Source: Blautia sp.
GTDB lineage: Bacteria; Bacillota; Clostridia; Lachnospirales; Lachnospiraceae
Reading direction: 5' to 3'
Assembly: GCA_017515945.1 (NCBI GenBank)
Contig: JAFWDX010000066.1
Location: forward strand, 1-10,982
DNA length: 10,982 nt
Shown here: positions 6,879-10,982 of the stretch, in pieces
Numbering within the stretch: the first letter of the stretch is position 1
Layout: every line of letters begins with the position of its first letter
Position numbers and translations under genes: made by a program
The notes under the pieces: model-generated
Database searches by the model: none
The model's input: the letters and a program-made list of their open reading frames with translations, nothing else
Told to the model about the DNA's origin: nothing

Positions 6879-9560
6879 ATGGAGAATATCGTTTTTCATT
6901 TGGACAACTGGACCTATCATGAACATCGCGGTCAGCTCCTTTCGCTGTATGGGTGGTTCCTCACCAGTTACAGAGACTGGGAATGTTGCTTTTTTGCCGA
7001 TGGCGATCTGGTCTGCAAAACACCGGTGCGCTGGTATCCGAGACCTGATGTAAAGAAAAACTATCCGGACAGGGCAGATACGGAAAACTGCGGATTCGAG
7101 ATCCGGCTGACCGGCGCATGGGATCTGGCCTTGTCCGGCAAAAAGGAGCTGGAAGCAGTTTTCTGCAGAGATAAGGGAACTGTTCAGTCAGCACCTCGCA
7201 TCTGCTGCGAGGTGCGTGAGACTAAAGATGAACAGTCAATGCGGGGCGCACTTTCATTGCGACGGAAGGAGCCTGCGCCCGGCCTCGTAACTGTGAAGGA
7301 GCAAGTGACTGAACAGTTACGGGATCAGGAGCGTGTGACTGTCTGGAAAAAGGACTGCTCCGGCCTGCACGATGAGCTGGCGAGGGAAATGCTGCTGTTT
7401 ACGATCGACGAATTTGAGCTGTCCTATCATACCATGCTGACCGTGAGAGGCTGGGCGCTGTCCCAGAAGGGAGAGGAAAGCCTGTATGTGGAGGACACGA
7501 AGGGCAGCAGGATCGATGCGTCATCTGTCAGCCGCAGCGTCAGAGAGGATGTATATAAAGCGCTCGGGCTCCCTGAGACATATAAGCAGCGGAAAATCGG
7601 TTTCCTGATCTCACTGGATACTACACTGGTAAAGGAACGCCGCCTGAGGGTCGTCTGTACAGACGATTTTACAGAGAAAGTCCTCGAGATCGATCTGGAC
7701 AAGGCCGAGAGAGAGAGCTGGAAGATCAGCAGGAGAAAAAAGGTGCTGTCTGTACATAACCGCCGGGAAAACCTGCAGGTGATCAGAGAGAGAGGACTGC
7801 GGGGATTTGCCGAATATGTGGATGAGCAGGCCGGGATCATAGAGAACGAATATGAGCGGTGGCGCATGCAGCACAGACCGGGGCATCTTGCCCTGCGGCG
7901 TCAGAAAAAGAAAGTCTTCCGGAACATGCCGGTGATCAGTATTGTGACAGCCCTGTACAATACGCCGCTGCCTTTCCTGCGGGCACTGATCGATTCCGTA
8001 CAGGCTCAGACATACAGGAGATGGCAGCTCTGCCTGGCTGACGGGAGCGACAATCTGATCATACGGGATTATATCCATGAACACTATGCAAAGGAGAAAA
8101 GGATCACCTATACCAAGCTGACCCGCAATGGCGGCATATCTGACAATACCAACGAAGCCATTGCCCTGGCCAAAGGGGAGTTCATCCTTTTTGCGGATCA
8201 CGACGACGAGCTGGAGCCGGATGCGCTTTTTGAGATCGTTTCCGCCATTAACACGCATCCCGACGCTGACGCGTTTTATACGGATGAGGACAAGATGAGC
8301 ATGAACGGGCGCCATTTTACGGATCCCGCCCTGAAACCGGATTATAATCTTTATCTCCTGCGCGACAACAACTACATCTGTCACATATTCGTGGTGAGAA
8401 AAAAGCTGCTGGATCAGGTCGGGCTGCTGGAAAGCGCCTACGACGGCGCGCAGGACTTTGATCTGATCCTGCGCTGCTGCGAGAAGGCCAGAGCCGTTGT
8501 GCATATCCCCAGGATCCTTTATCACTGGCGCTGTCATCTGGCGTCCACCGCACAGAATCCCGAGAGCAAAAATTATGCATATACATCCGGCGCGGCCGCG
8601 GTGGAGGCACATTACAGGCGGATGGGGATCGCATCCAGGGCAGAGCAGGCCTGGCTGACCGGCCGGAGGTTATATGGTCATTACCACAGCCTGATCGGGA
8701 TCCAGGGTACGCCGCTGGTCTCGATCATCATACCGACCAGGGATCATGAAGAGGATCTGCGTACCTGTATCACGTCAATTCTTGAAAAAACGACCTGGAC
8801 GGCGTATGAAATCCTCGTGATCGACAACGGAAGCCGGGAGAAGGCCGCTCTTGGTTACCTCGAGGAACTCTGTGCCATGGATGCCCCTGTACGGGTTCTC
8901 AGGAGGGACGAACCGTTCAATTATTCAAAGCTGAATAATTTTGCCGCCGGACAGGCCAGAGGTGAATACCTTTGCTTCCTTAATAATGATACCAGCGTGA
9001 TAACTGACGACTGGATTCAGGAGCTCCTGATGCTGGCGGCGCTGCCGGATTCAGGAGCGGTCGGCGCCAAGCTGTATTATCCGGACGGGAGGATCCAGCA
9101 TGCCGGCGTCATTCTGGGGCTCGGAGGCGTGGCAGGACACATTTACAGCGGATGCAAGGGTGATACCACCGGAATGATGGGCCGGGCAGTCAGTGTACAG
9201 GAACTGTGCGCCGTAACGGCCGCCTGTATGATGACCAGGCGCAGCACCTTTTTGGAAGTGGGGGGCTTTGATGAACAGTTCGCCGTGGCGTACAATGACA
9301 TCGATTATTGCATGCGTCTGCGCCGCGCGGGTTACAGAGTGATCTTTACTCCCTATGCCGAACTGACCCATTGGGAAATGAAATCCCGGGGAAGAGAGGA
9401 TGATCCCGGACGGATCCGGCGATTCAGAGAGGAAGAAGCCCTGTTTCAGCAGCGCTGGCAGGAGGAACTGAGGGAGGGAGATCCTTTTTATCATCCGCTG
9501 CTGCCTTTGGACAACAGCAGGGGAGAACTGATCCCGTCCGATCCTGCCGGGGAGGTGTGA
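6879..9560 (+). CDS. Large tandem GT2 glycosyltransferase with two N-terminal accessory modules
   Basis: 893-aa cytoplasmic enzyme that probably adds sugars to the exported glycan. Residues 1-100 and about 171-290 are two copies of an accessory module (GW at 25 and 191; R-x-D-V at 55 and 222; GF at 72 and 241). The first GT2 domain runs from about 351 (VISIVTALYNT), with the nucleotide-sugar/metal motif DHDD at 440-443, TDEDK from 469 and GAQDFD near 525. The second GT2 domain runs from about 612 (LVSIIIPTRD), with NND at 702-704, GGFDEQF, YNDIDYCMRLR and HWEMKSRG, the pattern of rhamnosyltransferase-like GT2 proteins. Two intact active sites suggest two linkages made by one protein. A 141-bp repeat element lies in frame between the two accessory modules (residues 101-147). 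The start follows GGAG overlapping the previous stop. Donor and acceptor sugars cannot be read from sequence. Confidence 0.9.
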   Translation: MENIVFHLDNWTYHEHRGQLLSLYGWFLTSYRDWECCFFADGDLVCKTPVRWYPRPDVKKNYPDRADTENCGFEIRLTGAWDLALSGKKELEAVFCRDKGTVQSAPRICCEVRETKDEQSMRGALSLRRKEPAPGLVTVKEQVTEQLRDQERVTVWKKDCSGLHDELAREMLLFTIDEFELSYHTMLTVRGWALSQKGEESLYVEDTKGSRIDASSVSRSVREDVYKALGLPETYKQRKIGFLISLDTTLVKERRLRVVCTDDFTEKVLEIDLDKAERESWKISRRKKVLSVHNRRENLQVIRERGLRGFAEYVDEQAGIIENEYERWRMQHRPGHLALRRQKKKVFRNMPVISIVTALYNTPLPFLRALIDSVQAQTYRRWQLCLADGSDNLIIRDYIHEHYAKEKRITYTKLTRNGGISDNTNEAIALAKGEFILFADHDDELEPDALFEIVSAINTHPDADAFYTDEDKMSMNGRHFTDPALKPDYNLYLLRDNNYICHIFVVRKKLLDQVGLLESAYDGAQDFDLILRCCEKARAVVHIPRILYHWRCHLASTAQNPESKNYAYTSGAAAVEAHYRRMGIASRAEQAWLTGRRLYGHYHSLIGIQGTPLVSIIIPTRDHEEDLRTCITSILEKTTWTAYEILVIDNGSREKAALGYLEELCAMDAPVRVLRRDEPFNYSKLNNFAAGQARGEYLCFLNNDTSVITDDWIQELLMLAALPDSGAVGAKLYYPDGRIQHAGVILGLGGVAGHIYSGCKGDTTGMMGRAVSVQELCAVTAACMMTRRSTFLEVGGFDEQFAVAYNDIDYCMRLRRAGYRVIFTPYAELTHWEMKSRGREDDPGRIRRFREEEALFQQRWQEELREGDPFYHPLLPLDNSRGELIPSDPAGEV
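7178..7318 (+). repeat. 141-bp MITE-like structured repeat inserted in frame in the GT gene
   Basis: Perfect 13-bp terminal inverted repeats: AACTGTTCAGTCA (7178-7190) and TGACTGAACAGTT (7306-7318). Inside is a perfect 10-bp hairpin with a 5-base loop (GCACCTCGCA 7191-7200, TGCGAGGTGC 7206-7215). There is a second hairpin with arms GGGCGCA (7244-7250) and TGCGCCC (7274-7280), and the octamer TGAACAGT occurs at 7229-7236 as well as in the right end. CGTAACTG (7286-7293) and CAGTTACG (7314-7321) form a further hairpin at the right border. The length is 47 codons, so the frame is kept, adding charged residues between two protein modules. No transposase is encoded and I see no clear target duplication, so mobility is inferred from the structure and from the related copy at 2422-2467. 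Confidence 0.65.
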
Positions 9561-9561
9561 T

Positions 9562-10982
9562 ATGGACAAGCTTCTTTATGAAGTGACAAGGGATCGATTT
9601 GATGTACATGATCCGACAATCTACATACTTGAAGGACTCTGCCCCCGAAATGCGGTCCTTTCGGCGACGCTGGGCGGCGTTTCGCTGAAGATCCGTACGG
9701 GAAAGCCGGAATTTGTCAGTGCAGTGGTGCGTTTCCGGGATCTGGACGCCCGGGACGGAGAAAGGGTGATCGCAGCCATTACGCTGCCCGCAGAGTTTTC
9801 CACACATGACAGTCTGCGCGTAACCTGGAATGACGGGAAAAAAGATCATCTGTGGTTTGCCGCGAAAGGGGCGGAACTGCGGACCAGACAGGGGAGACCT
9901 CAATATTATATAGAAGAAGAAGCGGTGACGCCCCAGACGCTGCAGATGCGGGGCTGGGCGATCGCCGCGTCTCCGGTGGATATTGTGCTGTGTGATGAGG
10001 ACTGGAAGCCGGTTCAGGTGCAGATCCGCCGGAACAGACGGGCGGATGTGGAACAGATCTTCCGCGAGGCGGATAACCCGGGACAGGAGGGCTTTTTCTT
10101 TGAACTGCCACGTCCCGCCGGAAAGAAACTCTATCTGGTCTTTTCCGCCGGTCAGCGCCGGTGTGTATATACCATCGAGCTGCGCAGGCACAGGATCCTC
10201 ATGAACAAAGCGGACAGGCTGTCCAGAAAAGGGATGCACTACCTCCGGCAGCATGGCCTGCCCGCGATGGCCGTGCGCACCGCTCAGAAGGTTTTGAAGA
10301 GGGATGACCGTCCGATTCCATACGAGAAGTGGCTGCCAGGTCATCTGGCCGCTGAAAGAGAGCTGGAGAGACAGCGCGGCAGACATTTTGAGAATGCGCC
10401 GCTGTTTTCGGTCGTGGTCCCGTTATATAAAACACCGGAGGTTTATCTGCTGCAGCTTACAGAAAGTGTGAAAGCCCAGACCTATGACAGGTGGGAGCTG
10501 ATCCTCTCTGACGGGAGCGGGGCAGATTCTCCCCTTGCTCAGCTGCTGGAAAAACTGCAAGACGAAGACGAGAGGATTCATGTGATATGCAGTGACAGAC
10601 CCTTGTCCATATCGGCAAACACAAATGCCGCCGTGGGCGCGGCCGGGGGGGATTATCTCGTCTTTGCGGATCATGATGATATCCTCACGCCGGATGCTTT
10701 GTACGAATTTGCGCTTGCGCTGGAGAAAGCTCCGCGGACGAGGCTGCTGTATACAGATGAAGACAAGATGACTGCGGACGGTCATAAGTTCTTCCAGCCT
10801 CATTTCAAACCCGATTTTAACGAACATCTGCTGCGGACAGTCAATTATATCTGCCATCTCCTGGCAGTACACAGAAATACCGCCCTGAAAACCGGCCTGT
10901 TCCAGGAGGCCTTTGACGGGGCGCAGGACTATGATTTCGTCCTGCGGGTCACGGAGGCGCTGGATCCGGACCAGATTTATCA
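9562..10982 (+). CDS. GT2 glycosyltransferase with accessory modules, 3' partial
   Basis: The frame stays open from ATG at 9562 to the window end (473 codons plus two bases), so the C-terminus is missing. The ATG is one base after the previous stop, and GGAGG lies inside the end of the upstream gene, so translation is probably coupled. Residues 1-110 are a beta-rich domain I do not recognise. Residues about 115-210 hold the same GW / R-x-D-V / GF module seen twice in the neighbour (GW 131, R-x-D-V 160, GF 177). A basic linker follows, then a GT2 domain from about 280 (LFSVVVPLYKT) with DHDD at 370-373, TDEDK from 399 and GAQDYDFVLR near the cut end. It parallels the first GT2 domain of the upstream protein, including a shared PGHLA lead and the pattern AQTY-x-RW-x-L. 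A second GT2 domain may lie beyond the window. The substrate is unknown. Confidence 0.9.
   Translation, partial: MDKLLYEVTRDRFDVHDPTIYILEGLCPRNAVLSATLGGVSLKIRTGKPEFVSAVVRFRDLDARDGERVIAAITLPAEFSTHDSLRVTWNDGKKDHLWFAAKGAELRTRQGRPQYYIEEEAVTPQTLQMRGWAIAASPVDIVLCDEDWKPVQVQIRRNRRADVEQIFREADNPGQEGFFFELPRPAGKKLYLVFSAGQRRCVYTIELRRHRILMNKADRLSRKGMHYLRQHGLPAMAVRTAQKVLKRDDRPIPYEKWLPGHLAAERELERQRGRHFENAPLFSVVVPLYKTPEVYLLQLTESVKAQTYDRWELILSDGSGADSPLAQLLEKLQDEDERIHVICSDRPLSISANTNAAVGAAGGDYLVFADHDDILTPDALYEFALALEKAPRTRLLYTDEDKMTADGHKFFQPHFKPDFNEHLLRTVNYICHLLAVHRNTALKTGLFQEAFDGAQDYDFVLRVTEALDPDQIY

Noticed and set aside
7178..7318. CRISPR array or riboswitch as an explanation for the dense repeats
   Set aside because: There are no regularly spaced direct repeats with unique spacers, and the segment lies inside a long coding frame, not in a leader; a dispersed hairpin element fits better.
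7178..7340. Frameshift or pseudogene in the 893-aa glycosyltransferase
   Set aside because: The frame is continuous through the repeat and both GT2 domains downstream keep their motifs, so the gene looks intact.

Overview
The window looks like chromosome from a Gram-positive gut Clostridia, most likely a Lachnospiraceae-type Firmicute. The evidence is the cdaA-cdaR pair, moderate-to-high GC, frequent AGG/AGA arginine codons, strong GGAGG ribosome binding sites, and an ABC-exported surface polysaccharide locus whose glycosyltransferases carry extra beta-rich domains. The species is not identified. All genes read on the + strand.

Positions 1-2420 form a housekeeping signalling block. It holds the diadenylate cyclase CdaA (5' end cut by the window), its membrane-anchored regulator CdaR with YbbR repeats (38-nt overlap with cdaA), and an HPr-family phosphocarrier with both His15 and Ser46. 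A 13-bp hairpin at 2471-2498 probably ends this unit. Just before it lies a small structured repeat (2422-2467).

Positions 2570-10982 form a tightly packed polysaccharide unit with gaps of 1-15 nt. It contains an ABC-2 export permease (Wzm/TagG type), its ATPase with a C-terminal carbohydrate-binding Wzt_C domain, and a 730-aa protein joining a SAM methyltransferase to a kinase-like domain with a C-terminal coiled coil. These are followed by an 893-aa tandem GT2 glycosyltransferase and a second, related GT2 protein cut by the window end.

The likely logic is that the GT2 enzymes build a glycan in the cytoplasm, the methyltransferase-kinase caps its end, and Wzt_C reads the cap so that Wzm/Wzt exports it. 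This matches the E. coli O9a WbdD/Wzt scheme in domain order, but here it sits in a Gram-positive setting with a different accessory domain and a short coiled coil.

The most unusual DNA feature is a 141-bp element inside the 893-aa GT gene (7178-7318). It has perfect 13-bp terminal inverted repeats and internal hairpins, and its length is a multiple of three. Its right end is 27/32 identical to the intergenic repeat upstream of the export operon, which suggests a short dispersed repeat family that has entered a coding sequence in frame between two protein domains.
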